A DNA stretch of 64,000 bases, from positions 669,456,889-669,520,888 of the forward strand of contig NC_135236.1 of the NCBI RefSeq assembly GCF_051348905.1, given 5' to 3'. The translations under genes were made by a program, and so were the position numbers. The stretch is from Ranitomeya variabilis (lineage: Eukaryota > Chordata > Amphibia > Anura > Dendrobatidae). Under the pieces are notes generated by a model. The model searched no databases, was not told the origin of the DNA, and saw only the letters and a program-made list of their open reading frames with translations. Each line of letters opens with the position of its first letter. Positions within the stretch are counted from its first letter, which is position 1. Below are positions 53,656-64,000 of this stretch, piece after piece.

Positions 53656-54420
53656 ATACGATATGTGAAAAAGGTTCTCCCGCATGGTCAGGAAATAAAA
53701 CTTCACGTTTATTATAGAAACATTAAAAGGACATGTAGTGGATACACTTGGAAGCCCAGGATGGGTAGCGACTGACGCATTTCGACCATGAGGTCGACCA
53801 TGATTAAGAACTCACGGTTGAAATGCGTCAGTCGCTATCCATCCTGGGCTTCCAAGTGTATCCACTACATGTCCTTTTAGGGTATGTGCACACGTAGAAT
53901 GGTCCTCTGCGGATTTTTCCGCAGCGGATCTAATAAATCTGCAGGGCAAAAAGCTGCGTTTTTGCTGCAGATTGATCGTGGATTTACCGCGGTTTTTGTG
54001 CGGATTTCACTGCGGTTTTCTATTGGAGCAGGTGTAAAACCGCTGCGGAATCCGCAGAAAGAAGTGACATGCTGCGGAATGTAAACCGCTGTGTTTCCGC
54101 GCATTTTTTTCTGCAGCATGGGCACAGCGTTTTCGGTTTCCCATAGGTTTACATTGTAATGCAAACTCATGGGAAACTGCTGCGGACCCGCAGCTGCGGA
54201 AGCGCTGCAGATCCGCAGCAAAATCCGCATCGTGTGCACATAGCCTTAATGTTTCTATAATAAACGTGAAGTTTTATTTCCTAACCACGCTGGAGAACCT
54301 TTTTCACATTGTTGGCTTCTGCACGCCCAGAGCCGGGGCGACTCTCTGCGCGGACTCCATCTTCATCAGACGAATTGATATACGGTGAGCTGACTCTTCT
54401 ATTCCCTATATATACAGTAT
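53656..54420 (+). mobile_element. Penelope-like inverted-repeat element, second copy
   Basis: Arms of about 110 bp (cacttggaagcccaggatgg and its inverse) fold around 53785-53800. The loop carries catgattaagaactcacgg then ttgaaatgcgtcag, a ribozyme-like place with changed core. The tail (gcttctgcacgcccagagcc, then acggtgagctgac) matches the tail of the copy at 4818-5210. A MITE (53880-54245) is inserted in the right arm. Confidence 0.5.
53880..54245. mobile_element. MITE, GGGTATGTGCACACG family
   Basis: Ends GGGTATGTGCACACG and CGTGTGCACATAGCC with TTA on both sides (53877-53879 and 54246-54248). The opposite arm of the host inverted repeat gives the uninterrupted sequence (attaaaaggacatg inverse), again an empty-site check. 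Confidence 0.8.
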
Positions 54421-54890
54421 ATGTATATATGCGTAGTATATGGGTGTGCATGTCTGTGTGTTGTGTGTGTCCATGTTTGTCTGCATACTGCATGTGTGTG
54501 CATGTCTGAGAATTGTGCGCGCGCATGTCTGCATACTTTATGTGTATGTCTGTATTGTATGCGTATGTCTGCGTACTGTATGTGTGTTCATGTCTGTGTA
54601 TTGTACTGGATGTGTGTGCATGCCTGTGTACTGTATGTGTGTGCATGTCTGTGTGCATATCTGCGTACTGTATGTGTTTCCATGTCTACATACTGTTTGT
54701 GTGTGCATGTCTGCATATTGTATGTGTGTGCATGTCTTCGTACTGTAAGTGTGCATGTCTGGTATTGTGTGCGCATGTGTCTGCGCACTGTATCTGTGTG
54801 CATGTCTGTGTACTATATGTGTGTGCATGTCTGTGTATTGTGTGTGCGCATGTCTGTGTACGGTTTGTGTGTGTATATACCGTATATTTT
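54421..54890. repeat. TG-rich minisatellite, ~23 bp units
   Basis: About twenty imperfect units around gtgtgcatgtctgcgtactg plus ta. The same unit is in the hAT copies near 7.2, 39.9 and 53.5 kb. Cys/Val-rich frames here are artefacts. Confidence 0.8.
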
Positions 54891-55830
54891 GTACCCATAT
54901 TTTTATGAAAAAATAAAATAAGTAGAGACACTGTACACATATTTTGTATCGCCGCACTCTGAACGATCCAACCTATAAAACCGCCCCACTAATAAACCCC
55001 TTTAGTGAATACCGTCAAAGAAATAAACAAAAAACGAGGCAAAAAATAATGCTTTATCATCATACCGCCAAACAAAAAGTGGAATAATACACGATCAAAA
55101 AGACGAATGTAAATAATGTATTTGTAAAAACATTTGCTTGTCCCTCAAAAAAAAATAAGCCGCCATACAGCTCCATCAGAAGAAAAATAAAAAAGTTATA
55201 GCTCTCAGAATAAAGCAATGCAAAAATAATTATTTTTCTATCAAATAGTTTTTATTGTGTAAAGGCGCCAAAACATAAAAAAAATATATAAATTGGGTAT
55301 TGCTGTAATAGTACTGGCCAAAAGAATAAAGCTGCCTTATCAATTCTACCACACACGGAATGACATAAAAGAAAAAACAATTCCTGAATTGCTAGTTTTT
55401 GCTCATACTGCCTCCTAAAAATCAGAATAAAAAGCAATGAAAAAAATGTCATGTGAACGAAAACGGTACCAATAAAAATTTCAATTCATTCCGTAAAAAA
55501 CAAGCACTCAAATGACTGTATCGGCGGCCAAAATATGGAAAAATTATAGCTATCAAAATATGGAGATGCTAGTTTTTGCAATAATAAGCGTCTTTTAGTG
55601 TGTGACAGCAGCCAAACATAAAAACAGATATAAATCTGGTATCGCTGTAATCGCATTGACCGGAATAATAAAGTCGCCTAATCACTTATACCGCATGAGG
55701 AACGGCGTAAAAAATAAAACCAATTCTTCACCTGCTGTTGATTTTTTTCATTCTGCCTCCCAAATATTGCAGCAAGGCTTGGCGCACATTTAAACTGCGA
55801 CTGTGCTGAGTGCTTGCACTGGGTTTTCCA
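54891..55830. other. AT-rich dispersed repeat upstream of the piggyBac relic
   Basis: No gene. Phrases such as tttttattgtgtaaaggcgcca and cgccatacagctccatcaga look like the inverse of the repeat class in the TRIM gene flanks (for example ttgatggagctgtgtgaggg, near 5550). Probably part of a degraded DNA transposon. Confidence 0.35.
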
Positions 55831-56195
55831 TGTAAATCTCTGAAATATGTGATTCAGACGGAACCCATGAACAGAAGATTCCCTCTAATGAGGCAGATGG
55901 AAGCACTACAGATGCCATCTGACCTGTGATCCAGTGGTGTCCTTTTTAGTTCTAGTGCACGTATAGTGTTATGTGCAGTGGGAGCGAGGAGAGCTGCTAC
56001 ACATTGCTGGAAAGGGGCTGTTGGCTCAGTGTATTGAATAACTGTGAAGAGCTGTAATCATCGACATCAACTACTCCAGTTTTTCTTCCTGTTGCACCTG
56101 AATTCTGGACATTGCTTATTGAGATGGGCTGATCCTGCATCCCTTCTACAACTTGCCTCTTTTCAATCTGCTGAGGCCGGCCCGGTGAGACTGCC

Positions 56196-56705
56196 ATGAC
56201 AGTTGGCTGCCGCCATTATGCCCCAGTTCGGTGGAGGCCGACCCAGACAATCACATTATATAATTTAACCAAAAGCGGCATTGATACTGCAGATCAAATG
56301 TGTGCCACTTACAGCGATAGCCGAAACACCAAGCACTGGCCAATTGTCATCTTCGCGATGCTGAATATGGGTGGTATCAATTCACAAGTGATTTACCTTC
56401 GCAATCAACTGGAGCCACGGTGTAAAAGAATTTACCTGAAAGCATTGGCTAATGAACTGTTGAGTGGAGAGCTAAGCTGTAGACGAGTGGAATCCCTTCT
56501 ACCCTCCAAGTCTGACTGAAAAGATGTCACCCCAAAGATGATCAAGAAAATCATCACCTCTCCCACCTTCCAAAAGACGTAAATTCACCACCTGCACCGT
56601 TGAAACTGGTCGCAGAAGGATGTCAAATTATGAATGCAAAAAATGTCACACAACGTGATTTGCTTGTCCCATGCAAATATGGTCTGCCAGCCTTGCTTCT
56701 CTAAG
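56196..56705 (+). pseudogene. piggyBac transposase relic, C-terminal part
   Basis: The frame 56196-56519 reads ITLYNLTKSGIDTADQMCAT, RNTKHWPIVIFAMLNMGGIN and YLRNQLEPRCKR, the C-terminal piggyBac block with its conserved DQM. Downstream, in a shifted frame, RRRMSNYECKKCH-like sequence recalls the Cys-rich tail. The catalytic N-terminal two thirds are missing. Frameshifted, with a MITE at 56711. A DNA-transposon relic, not a host gene as far as can be seen. Confidence 0.7.
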
Positions 56706-56710
56706 TGTAA

Positions 56711-56864
56711 GGCCGGGGTCACACTTGAGCGTGCAATGCAAGAAACTCGCACGAGTCTCTCGCGTCAATACCCGGCACTCAGGATCGGAGCGTTCAGCTG
56801 CATAGAAATACCGTTCAGTGCCAGGTGAACTTCCCGCATCACACTCGCAAGTGTGACACCGGCC
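56711..56864. mobile_element. Small MITE (GGCCGGGGTCACACTTG)
   Basis: Ends GGCCGGGGTCACACTTG and CAAGTGTGACACCGGCC, an imperfect pair. Left flank TAA; right flank TTG, so the duplication is unclear. Confidence 0.6.
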
Positions 56865-57049
56865 TTGGTGTCACAATACTGTACAATACAGCTGAGTGCT
56901 ATGCAAGAAAACATCGCATAGCACTGGGACCAGAGTTACTTTATGGGGCAATCCAGATCAACGTATTTTTTTCTCATGTGTATTTGGCATGCGTGTAGAA
57001 TCGCAGCAGGCTGCATGCTCTTACACACAGTATAATGCCCCCTCACTTT

Positions 57050-58121
57050 ATATATACTGACCCCATAATATCTCCCAGACTATTTAATGGCTCCGACACT
57101 GTATGATGCCCCCCTACATATTAATATACATAGCCTATATAGCATAATACACCAGATATTCCTCAATATAGTATAATGCACTCCCCATAGGCAGACTATA
57201 TTGTATAATGCATTCCCCATAAGTTTCCATATAGTATAATGCACTTGCTATAGGCCTCCATATAGTATAATGCATTCCCCATAGGCAGCCTCTGTATTAT
57301 AATGTACCCCCATAAGCAGCCTCTGTATTAAAATGTACCTCCATAGGCAGCCTCTATTATAATGAACCCCCATAGGATGCCTTTATTATAATGAACCCCC
57401 ATAGGCAGCCTCTATTATAATGTACCCCCATAGGCAGCCTCTATTATAATGAACCCCATAGGCAGCCTCTGTAGCATAATGTACCCCTATAGGCAGCCTC
57501 TGTAGCATAATGTACCCCCATAGGTAGCCTCTGTAGCATAATGTACCCCCATAGGCAGCCTCTGTATTATAATGTACCCCCATAGGCAGCCTCTGTAGAA
57601 TACTGTACCCCCATAGGCAACCTGTGTAGCATAATGTACCCCTATAGGCAGCCTCTGTAGCATAATGTACCCCCATAGGCAGCCTCTGTATTATAATGTA
57701 CCCCCAAAGGCAGCCTCTGTATTATAATGTACCCCCATAGGCAGCCTCTGTATTATAATGAACCCCCATAGGCAGCCTCTGTATTATAATGAACCCCCAT
57801 AGGAAGCCTCTGTAGCATAATGTACCCCCATAGGCAGCCTCTGTATTATAATGTACCCCCATAGGCAGCCTCTGTATTATAATGAACCCCCATATGAAAC
57901 CTCTGTAGCGTAATGTACCCCCATAGGCAGCCTCTGTATTATAATGTACCTCCAAAGGCAGCCTCTGTAGCATAATGTACCCCCATAGTCAGCCTCTGTA
58001 GTATAATGTACTCCCATAAGCAGCCTCTGTATTATAATGTACTCCCATAGGCAGCTTTTGTATTATAATGTACCCCATAGGCAGCTTTTGTATTATAATG
58101 TACTCCCATAGGCAGCCTCTG
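57050..58121. repeat. 31-bp minisatellite, left block
   Basis: About thirty units on gcctctgtattataatgtac then ccccataggca. Early units (57180-57300) are more diverged, for example cctccatatagtataatgca. The block is interrupted by a solo LTR and resumes at 59960. Confidence 0.9.
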
Positions 58122-58317
58122 TGTAACACCCGGTTCAGGCGCTGCCCCCAGTTCTGGTCCCTCACCAGCTCCTACTCCAGAGGCTGCCCCTTTAGCTCTG
58201 CGAGGTCCCTGTCTGGAAGAATCCTTTCTCTCTGTCTGTCCCTCCCCATCCTTCTGCAGCTTCTCTCTCCCCCACTTCCTGGCACGCTGCCAGCAGGCCT
58301 CCAGGGAGAGTGCTTAA

Positions 58318-58952
58318 AGGGAACCTGTCACCCCCAAAATCGATGGTGAGGTAAGCTCACCGTCATCATGGGCTTATCTACAGCATTCTGTAATGCTGTA
58401 GATAAGCCCCCGATGTTACCTGAAAGAGGAGAAAAAGACATTAGATTATACTCACCCAGGGGCGGTCACGCTGCAGTCTGGGTCCGATGGGTGTCTCAGG
58501 TCCGGTCCGGAGCCTCCCATCTTCATTCCATGACGTCCTCTTCTGGTCTTCACGCCACGGCTGCGGCGAAGGCGTACTTTGTCTGCCCTGTTGAGGGCAG
58601 AGCAAAGTACTGCAGTGCGCAGGCGCCGGGTCTCTCTGACCTGTCCCGACGCCTGCGCACTGCAGTACTTTGCTCTGACCTCAACAAGGCAGACAAAGTA
58701 CACCTGCGCCGCAGCCGCGGCGTGAATACCAGAATAGGACGTCATGGAATGAAGATGGGATGCTCCGGACCTGAGACACCCATCGGACCCGGAGCGCAGC
58801 GGGACCGCCCCTGGGTGAGTATAATCTAATGTCTTTTTCTCCTCTTTCAGGTAACATCGGGGGCTTAGCTACAGCATTACAGAATGCTGTAGATAAGCCC
58901 CTGATGACGGTGAGCTTACCTCACCATCGATTTTGGGGGTGACAGGTTCCCT
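58318..58952. mobile_element. Kolobok/T2-type foldback MITE
   Basis: AGGGAACCTGTCACCCCC at the left, its inverse at the right, with TTAA on both sides (58314-58317 and 58953-58956). TTAA plus an AGGG start fits the T2/Kolobok MITEs of Xenopus. The 635 bp are nearly a perfect palindrome centred near 58635. Non-coding. Confidence 0.85.
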
Positions 58953-59240
58953 TTAAGTCATCAGCTTACCTCCAGTCTCTTAAAGGGACAGCGCGCATTT
59001 TTGGAAAATTCCAATTAACCAATGGCAGCGCACTGATTACTACTTCTGGCCCCTCCGCCATAGGGAGGGTGCCGGAGCAACGTGTATCTACTCTTGCTAT
59101 TTCCGGTTCTGACTTTGCTTATACTGTTTGTTTGCGCAGAATATCAGTGACCAGTTGTTCGGCTATCCTAAGATGACACCTGCACCATTATACTGGAGTG
59201 CCATCCCGTTCCGCCTCTTGCCATCTGTACCCCTGGACAA

Positions 59241-59606
59241 GGGTAAGTGCACACATCAGGATTTTATGTAGAAATTTCCTGAACAAAACCGGAGATTTTC
59301 TGCATAAAATCCGCATGCGTTTTTCTTGCATTTTACTAGTGTTTTTGCGCGGTTTTTGTGCATTTTTTTTCGTTTTTTTTCCCGGAGCTTCCCAATGCAT
59401 TAAATAGCGGGAAATCCGCGATAAATCCGCAAAATTAATTAACATGCTGTGTATTTTTCCGCAATGCGTTTTTATTGCGGAAAAATACGCATGTGCACAA
59501 AAATTGCGGAATGCATTCAAAATGATGGGATGCTTAATGTATGTGTTTTTTATGCATTTTTGCCGTGGAAAAACGTGCAAAAAATCCAGAACGTGTGCAC
59601 ATACCC
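59241..59606. mobile_element. MITE, GGGTAAGTGCACAC family, in the solo LTR
   Basis: GGGTAAGTGCACAC and GTGTGCACATACCC ends; CAA left (59238-59240), TAA right (59607-59609). Interior rich in gcgtttttattgcgg-like palindromes, as in the copy at 40299. Confidence 0.7.
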
Positions 59607-59959
59607 TAAAGGTGTCGGAGCCAGCTTCCTCCCATCTACCCGGAATCTGACTTCCCTCGCCAGAGCCAGCTTCATATCTCATACCCGGTGTCTGCTGGTC
59701 AGCTCCACCATCTGTTATATCTGTTTACTTGTTTGTCCCGCCGGGACAGCTGCCTTGTGTCCGGGCTCTAACTAGAGGTAGCACCTGTGTCCCCCAGGTA
59801 TTCCACTCTGGTCCTCTTTGAGGGATCTTACTACGGATACCTGGGGCTCACTAGCTACACCCCTTCGGAGCCCCCCGGAACGAGGTCACGAGGTTCCACT
59901 CAAAAAATAAAAAACGAATGTGAACTTCATCACCTGTGCCTCCGCTTCCATTCGTTACA

Positions 59960-60375
59960 CTCTGTAGCATAATGTACCCCCATAGGCAGCCTCTGTAGCA
60001 TAATGTACCCCCAAAGGCAGCCACTGTATTATAATGTACACCCATAGGCAGCCTATGTAGCATAATGTACCCCCAAAGGCATCCTCTGTAGCATAATGTA
60101 CCCCCATAGGCTGTCTCTGTATTATAATGTACCCCCATAGGCAGCCTCTGTATTATAATGTACCCCCATAGGCAGCCTCTGCATTATAATGTATGCCCAT
60201 AGGCAGCCTCTGTAGCATAATGTACCCCCATAGGCAGCCTCTGTATTATAGTGTACCCCCATAGGCAGCCTCTGTATTATAATGTACCCCCATAGGCAGC
60301 CTCTGTATTATAATGTACCCCCATAGGCAGCCTCTGTAGCATAATGTACCCCCATGGGCAGCCTCTATAGAATAA
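59960..60375. repeat. 31-bp minisatellite, right block
   Basis: About thirteen units like those at 57050-58121, continuing directly after the solo LTR's target duplication. Confidence 0.9.
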
Positions 60376-60775
60376 TGCAGCCCCATTGAAAAAAATACGG
60401 TACTCGCCTCTCTTCCTCCTGGTTCCTGGGCTGCTCCGAGCTCTCACTGATCTCCGGACTGCGGGCGCCGAGTGGTGACTTCATCGCGCCTGCTGTAAGT
60501 GTCAGCGTCGGTGACATCAGATGCTGACAGGGGGAAGATGGGAGAGGGAACGTAACGGTACCAGTAGTGGGCCCCCCCCGCCCGTCATCGCAGGTTCAGC
60601 TGTATCTGCTGCATGCCATTACAGCTGACCGCATTGATGAGAGAGCTCTGCCGCAGAATGTAACTGTAAATGTAACCGATACAGTTACAGTAGGGTAGCT
60701 CCAGGTGGGCCCCCTCAGAGCGCGGGGCCCAGGGCGATAGCCCCCTGTGCCACCAGTAGCTACGCTACTACTGCA
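60376..60775. other. GC-rich stretch with a hAT-like end
   Basis: No gene. The last part (about 60690-60772) reads ggggcccagggcgatagccc and accagtagctacgctactac, like the right end of a common frog hAT family. The left end was not found. Confidence 0.4.
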
Positions 60776-61130
60776 CTAAAGTTGTGTGTACATTTAGACA
60801 ACTTCATCAGGTGAGCACCCAGATCATCTTCTGGCTACTGCAGTCCTTGCACTTCAAACTCTTTGATGCTGTGTATGTTGCTTTTTTAGCAACATGTTTA
60901 TGAATGTGCATTCGCAGATTATCAGGCTTAAGAAGGTGAATATAACCGAAAGGTGTTTCACACCCTGATCCCACTACAATAGTGAACATATAACATCAGA
61001 ACACTTGAGAGTTCCAACTTTTTATCTACTCAAGCTACCAACTACTTCAGATAAATAAACAGGGTAAACTGCCCTTTGATTTCTAGGTGTGTGAGAATTG
61101 TAGTTTCCTTTCTCTCTTCCTCTGTCAGCC
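60776..61130. other. Region before TRIM gene 3
   Basis: No clear gene. Similarity to the other TRIM copies begins only about 45 bp before the start codon (gagaattgtagtttc). No TATA box matching TRIM gene 1 is present, so the promoter differs or lies farther away. Confidence 0.4.
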
Positions 61131-62738
61131 ATGGCGTCTGCTGATCTGAGAAACGAGCTGGACTGCTCCATATGTCTGAGCACTTATACAGATCCTGTAA
61201 TGCTGAAATGTGGACACAACTTCTGCCAGGTCTGTATTGATCGTGTGCTGGATACACAGGAAGGGTCTGGAGTTTATTCCTGTCCTGACTGCAGAGAAGA
61301 GTTTCAGGAGCGGCCTGCACTGATGAGGAACATAGCTCTGCGTAAAATAATTGAGAATTTCCGGCATACTGAGCCTCGTCAGGAGATCACCGGGATCTGC
61401 TGCACTTACTGTGTGGACTCTCCTGTACCTGCTGTTAGGTCCTGTCTACTCTGTGAAGCTTCTCTGTGTGATAAACACCTGAGATCTCACAGCAAATCAG
61501 CAGAACACGTCTTATCTGATCCCAGCACTTCTCTGGAGAAAAGGAAATGTTCTATCCATAAGAAGATCCTGGAATATTACTGCACTGAGGACGCTGCTTG
61601 TATCTGTGTGTCCTGCAGTTTGGCAGGAGAACACCGGGGACACCAGGTGGAGATGCTGGATGAGGCCTCTGAGAAAAAGAAGAAGAAATTGAGAAATGTT
61701 CTCCAGAAACTGACCACACAGAGAAAGGAGACTAAGGAAAGTGTTCGAAGTCTTGAGGCACGTTGGATAAAAACTCAGAAAAAAGCAGCTGGTGAAGCCG
61801 AGAGAGTCACTGCCCTGTGTACAGACATCAGGACACTGGTGGACGAATTGGAGAAGAAGGTCCTGAGTGAGATCTCCAGGCAGGAAAAGGAAAAGTCACT
61901 GTTACTATCTGCTCTGATCCATCAGATGGAAATAAAGAAGGACGAGCTGTCCAGGAAGATGAGACACATTGAGGAGCTGTGTAACATGACGGATCCACTG
62001 ACTGTCTTACAGGAACCAGACACCGGTGACTTATGTGATCCTGAGGAGGAGGAAGAAGGTGATAAGGACATAGGGGGACATGATAAACAGCTCCATGATG
62101 GAGATGATCTTGATGTGGCTGTGATCTCATACACATTACACACATTATGCGAAGTAATATCAGGTATAAGGAGCGGGATCTATGCGGTGAGTTCTGCAGA
62201 CATATTACTGGATGTAAACACAGCTGCTAATAATCTCCTTATATCAGACGACCTGAAAACTGCAACCTGGACACGAGAGAAGCAGATTCGTCCAGAAACA
62301 CCAGAGAGATTCCAGTGTAATCAGGTGATGAGCAGGAGAGGATTTACCTCAGGGAGACATTACTGGAATGTAGAGATCAGTAGATCAGGGGAGTGGATGG
62401 TGGGGATGTGTTATCCCAGTATAGACAGGAGGGAGCGTCAGTCATACATTGGATATAATAACAAGTCCTGGAGTTTGTGGAGATATAATAATCAGTATTC
62501 AGTGATACATGACAGTGAAGAGATTGAGTTACCTGACAAGATCTCCAGTGATAAAGTCAGGATATGTCTGGATTATGAGGCCGGGCAGTTGTCCTTTTAT
62601 GAGCTGTGTGAACCCATCAGACACTTACATACTTCCACTGCCACCTTCACCGCGCCCCTTCATGCTGCAATATATATATATGAAGGTAGTGTGACAATAT
62701 CTGAAGACTGGTTATGTAATTGGCCACAAGATTTTTAA
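61131..62738 (+). CDS. TRIM-type E3 ubiquitin ligase, copy 3
   Basis: A single-exon 535-residue paralogue. RING residues 12-54 keep all eight Cys/His ligands. The B-box 2 ligands are present, shifted by one residue because the linker after the RING is one residue shorter than in copies 1 and 2. Coiled coil about 180-300, PRY-SPRY about 350-520 (GRHYWNVEI, LDYEAGQLSFYEL). The C-terminus differs: copies 1 and 2 end LTIKKT, this one ends VTISEDWLCNWPQDF, and the added codons align with the 3' untranslated sequence of copy 1. Upstream sequence is unrelated beyond about 45 bp. Several changes fall in SPRY loops (for example RYNNQYSVIHDSEEIELPDK). Reading frame intact, likely a real gene; function inferred from the family only. 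Confidence 0.88.
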   Translation: MASADLRNELDCSICLSTYTDPVMLKCGHNFCQVCIDRVLDTQEGSGVYSCPDCREEFQERPALMRNIALRKIIENFRHTEPRQEITGICCTYCVDSPVPAVRSCLLCEASLCDKHLRSHSKSAEHVLSDPSTSLEKRKCSIHKKILEYYCTEDAACICVSCSLAGEHRGHQVEMLDEASEKKKKKLRNVLQKLTTQRKETKESVRSLEARWIKTQKKAAGEAERVTALCTDIRTLVDELEKKVLSEISRQEKEKSLLLSALIHQMEIKKDELSRKMRHIEELCNMTDPLTVLQEPDTGDLCDPEEEEEGDKDIGGHDKQLHDGDDLDVAVISYTLHTLCEVISGIRSGIYAVSSADILLDVNTAANNLLISDDLKTATWTREKQIRPETPERFQCNQVMSRRGFTSGRHYWNVEISRSGEWMVGMCYPSIDRRERQSYIGYNNKSWSLWRYNNQYSVIHDSEEIELPDKISSDKVRICLDYEAGQLSFYELCEPIRHLHTSTATFTAPLHAAIYIYEGSVTISEDWLCNWPQDF

Positions 62739-62886
62739 ATAACATTTTTGAAAATCTGCCAGGTAATATGTGTTTTCTTCTTTGTCGAATATGAGGTTGA
62801 ATACAAGTATTGGATGACTCGTACGAGGCAAGGCCCTCATGGCTTCTCCCCACCCTCCTCTTATAGACTGACAGGTCTCTCCCTAT

Positions 62887-63065
62887 GGGCTCATTTCCAC
62901 TTGCGAGACATACGTCCGTGTCTCGCAGGTTAAAACCCTCTTCTGGCGCCGGCACTCCAGAGCGGAGGATGCGGCCGCACAGCAACACATGGAGCCGCAC
63001 GCTCCGCTCCCAAGTGCCGGCGCCAGAAGAGGGTTTTAACCTGCGAGACAAGTGGAAATGAGCCC
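62887..63065. mobile_element. Small foldback MITE after TRIM gene 3
   Basis: GGGCTCATTTCCAC and GTGGAAATGAGCCC ends with TAT on both sides (62884-62886 and 63066-63068). The 179 bp fold into a nearly perfect hairpin (ggttaaaaccctcttctggc and its inverse). Confidence 0.75.
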
Positions 63066-63068
63066 TAT

Positions 63069-63468
63069 GGTTGTGTATATGGAGAGATCGGTCAGTCTCA
63101 TGGAGTGGAGTGGGAAGAAGCCGCTAGGGACTAGCCTTCAATGTCAAGTTCTATTCATAAAGAAAATTTTTGTTCTCGATTTTCTGGTGTCACATTGATT
63201 GTACCTTACCTCTACATGCCACTATTCAAGATCAATTTCTTCTACTGACCCATAATTCCTTACTTTCTAAATTCTCTGTTGTTTGGAAATGACCAATAAA
63301 TCTTTATTGATAAATTGACTAAAGATTTCTCAGCTTTGTCTTACAAACTGTATATGATGCGTCATTTATAAGCAAAGTTCCAAGGCTGAGTGATGAGCAG
63401 TGGCCAGTGGGGGGACATGGGACATCCAGGTCATAGTGATTTAGAGTTTTACCAACTGGGATCTGATG
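63069..63468. other. Distal 3' flank of TRIM gene 3
   Basis: Non-coding. From 63139 it aligns with the distal flank of TRIM gene 1 (caatgtcaagttct and gattgtac shared) and with the orphan flank at 39206 and 40080. Confidence 0.6.
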
Positions 63469-63470
63469 TA

Positions 63471-63740
63471 CAGTTGAAACCAGACATTTACATACACTAT
63501 ATAAAAAGACACATCTGCATGTTTTTCTCAATATCTGACAGGAAATCAGAATAAACCTTTTTCGTTTAAGGTCAATTAGGATTACCATAATTATTAATAT
63601 TTGCCAAATGCCAGAATAAAGAGAGCTAGAATGTTTTTAAGGCATTTTTAGTACTGCAAAGTCAAAAGTTTACATACACTATTGTCTATTTAGAATATAT
63701 GAACTACCTGAATTTCCATAAATTTGCATGGAGAGTTAGT
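63471..63740. mobile_element. Tc1-like transposon end with two direct repeats
   Basis: Begins cagttgaaaccagacattta after TA (63469-63470). An outer repeat ends ttacatacacta, and an inner one (aaaagtttacatacacta) lies near 63663-63680. This inverted-repeat/direct-repeat design is that of Sleeping Beauty and Frog Prince type Tc1 elements. Cut by the next MITE. Confidence 0.8.
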
Positions 63741-63744
63741 TTAA

Positions 63745-64000
63745 GGGCTCACTCACATGAGCGTATAACTTGGACAAGTGCTATCCAAAATTTTATGCTC
63801 ATTCTGTATGAAGCAATTTATGGGGCCCATTATATACTGTATGAAGCAATATATGGGGCTCATTCTTCTGTATGGAGCAATATATGGGGCTCTTTATTCT
63901 GTATAGAGGACTATATGGTACCCATAATAGTGTATTGAGGACTATATGGGGCTCATTATTCTGTATGGAGGACTATACTGTCCAGTTTCTGGGCTATTGC
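63745..64000. mobile_element. MITE start followed by minisatellite, running off the window
   Basis: GGGCTCACTCACATGAGCG follows TTAA (63741-63744). From about 63800, units of roughly 30 bp (tatggggctcattattctgt then atggagcaata) continue to the end. The unit is the inverse of the type seen at 217-470. Confidence 0.55.

Larger units (their letters stand above)
58122..59959. mobile_element. Solo LTR with two nested MITEs in the minisatellite
   Basis: tgtaacaccc at the left and cattcgttaca at the right, TG…CA, with the 5-bp duplication ctctg (58117-58121 and 59960-59964). After removing the two nested elements the LTR is about 840 bp. Family not fixed; a 5-bp duplication fits gypsy or retroviral types. 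No internal genes. Confidence 0.7.

Noticed and set aside
54421-54921. Cys/Val-rich frames of up to 166 codons, also near 39.8 and 53.4 kb
   Set aside because: They lie in the TG-rich minisatellite; the same peptide words occur in all three frames.
60807-60989. Minus-strand frame with a C2H2-like stretch (LKPDNLRMHIHKH)
   Set aside because: Only one incomplete finger-like motif and 60 codons; not enough to call a zinc-finger exon.

Overview
The window looks like frog (anuran) DNA. It is dense in class II elements with 3-bp T-N-A target duplications, and it also holds a TTAA-flanked foldback element of Kolobok/T2 type, hAT, Tc1/mariner and piggyBac relics, CR1 and L1/Tx1 LINEs, a tRNA-headed SINE, Penelope-like pieces and LTR fossils. 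The species cannot be named from the sequence. About nine tenths of the window is repeat-derived. The clear host genes are three intronless TRIM-type genes, all on the + strand: RING, two B-boxes, coiled coil, PRY-SPRY.

Layout. 1-2.5 kb: hAT element inside a Tc1-like end, then a foldback MITE. 2.7-4.3 kb: TRIM gene 1, with a 3' flank to 6.4 kb. 6.4-9.1 kb: hAT copy, SINE and CR1 LINE. 9.1-16 kb: an L1/Tx1 LINE with foldback MITEs in or beside it. 16-18.7 kb: an unrecognised reading frame and repeat-like sequence. 18.7-21.8 kb: TRIM gene 2, with a MITE in its promoter. 21.8-38.1 kb: a nested stack in which a CR1 holds a MITE, the MITE holds a young gamma-type endogenous retrovirus, and the retrovirus holds four further class II insertions. 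38-41.3 kb: a CA-rich minisatellite, an orphan TRIM 3' flank, a hAT element and a foldback MITE. 41.3-43.6 kb: L1 and mariner-like fragments. 43.6-53 kb: a sushi-like gypsy fossil abutting a Gmr1-like gypsy fossil that contains a Penelope-like insertion with an intact-looking hammerhead ribozyme. 53-61 kb: minisatellites, a piggyBac relic, and a solo LTR with nested MITEs. 61.1-62.7 kb: TRIM gene 3, then MITE and Tc1 ends up to the window end.

The TRIM genes are duplicates. Genes 1 and 2 share about 3 kb including both flanks; genes 1 and 3 share the distal 3' flank. The paralogue flanks act as natural empty sites and show that two MITE families make 3-bp duplications. The MITEs upstream of TRIM genes 1 and 2 carry an interferon-regulatory-factor-type motif next to a perfect TGACGTCA site. 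This suggests, but does not prove, transposon-borne control of innate-immunity genes.
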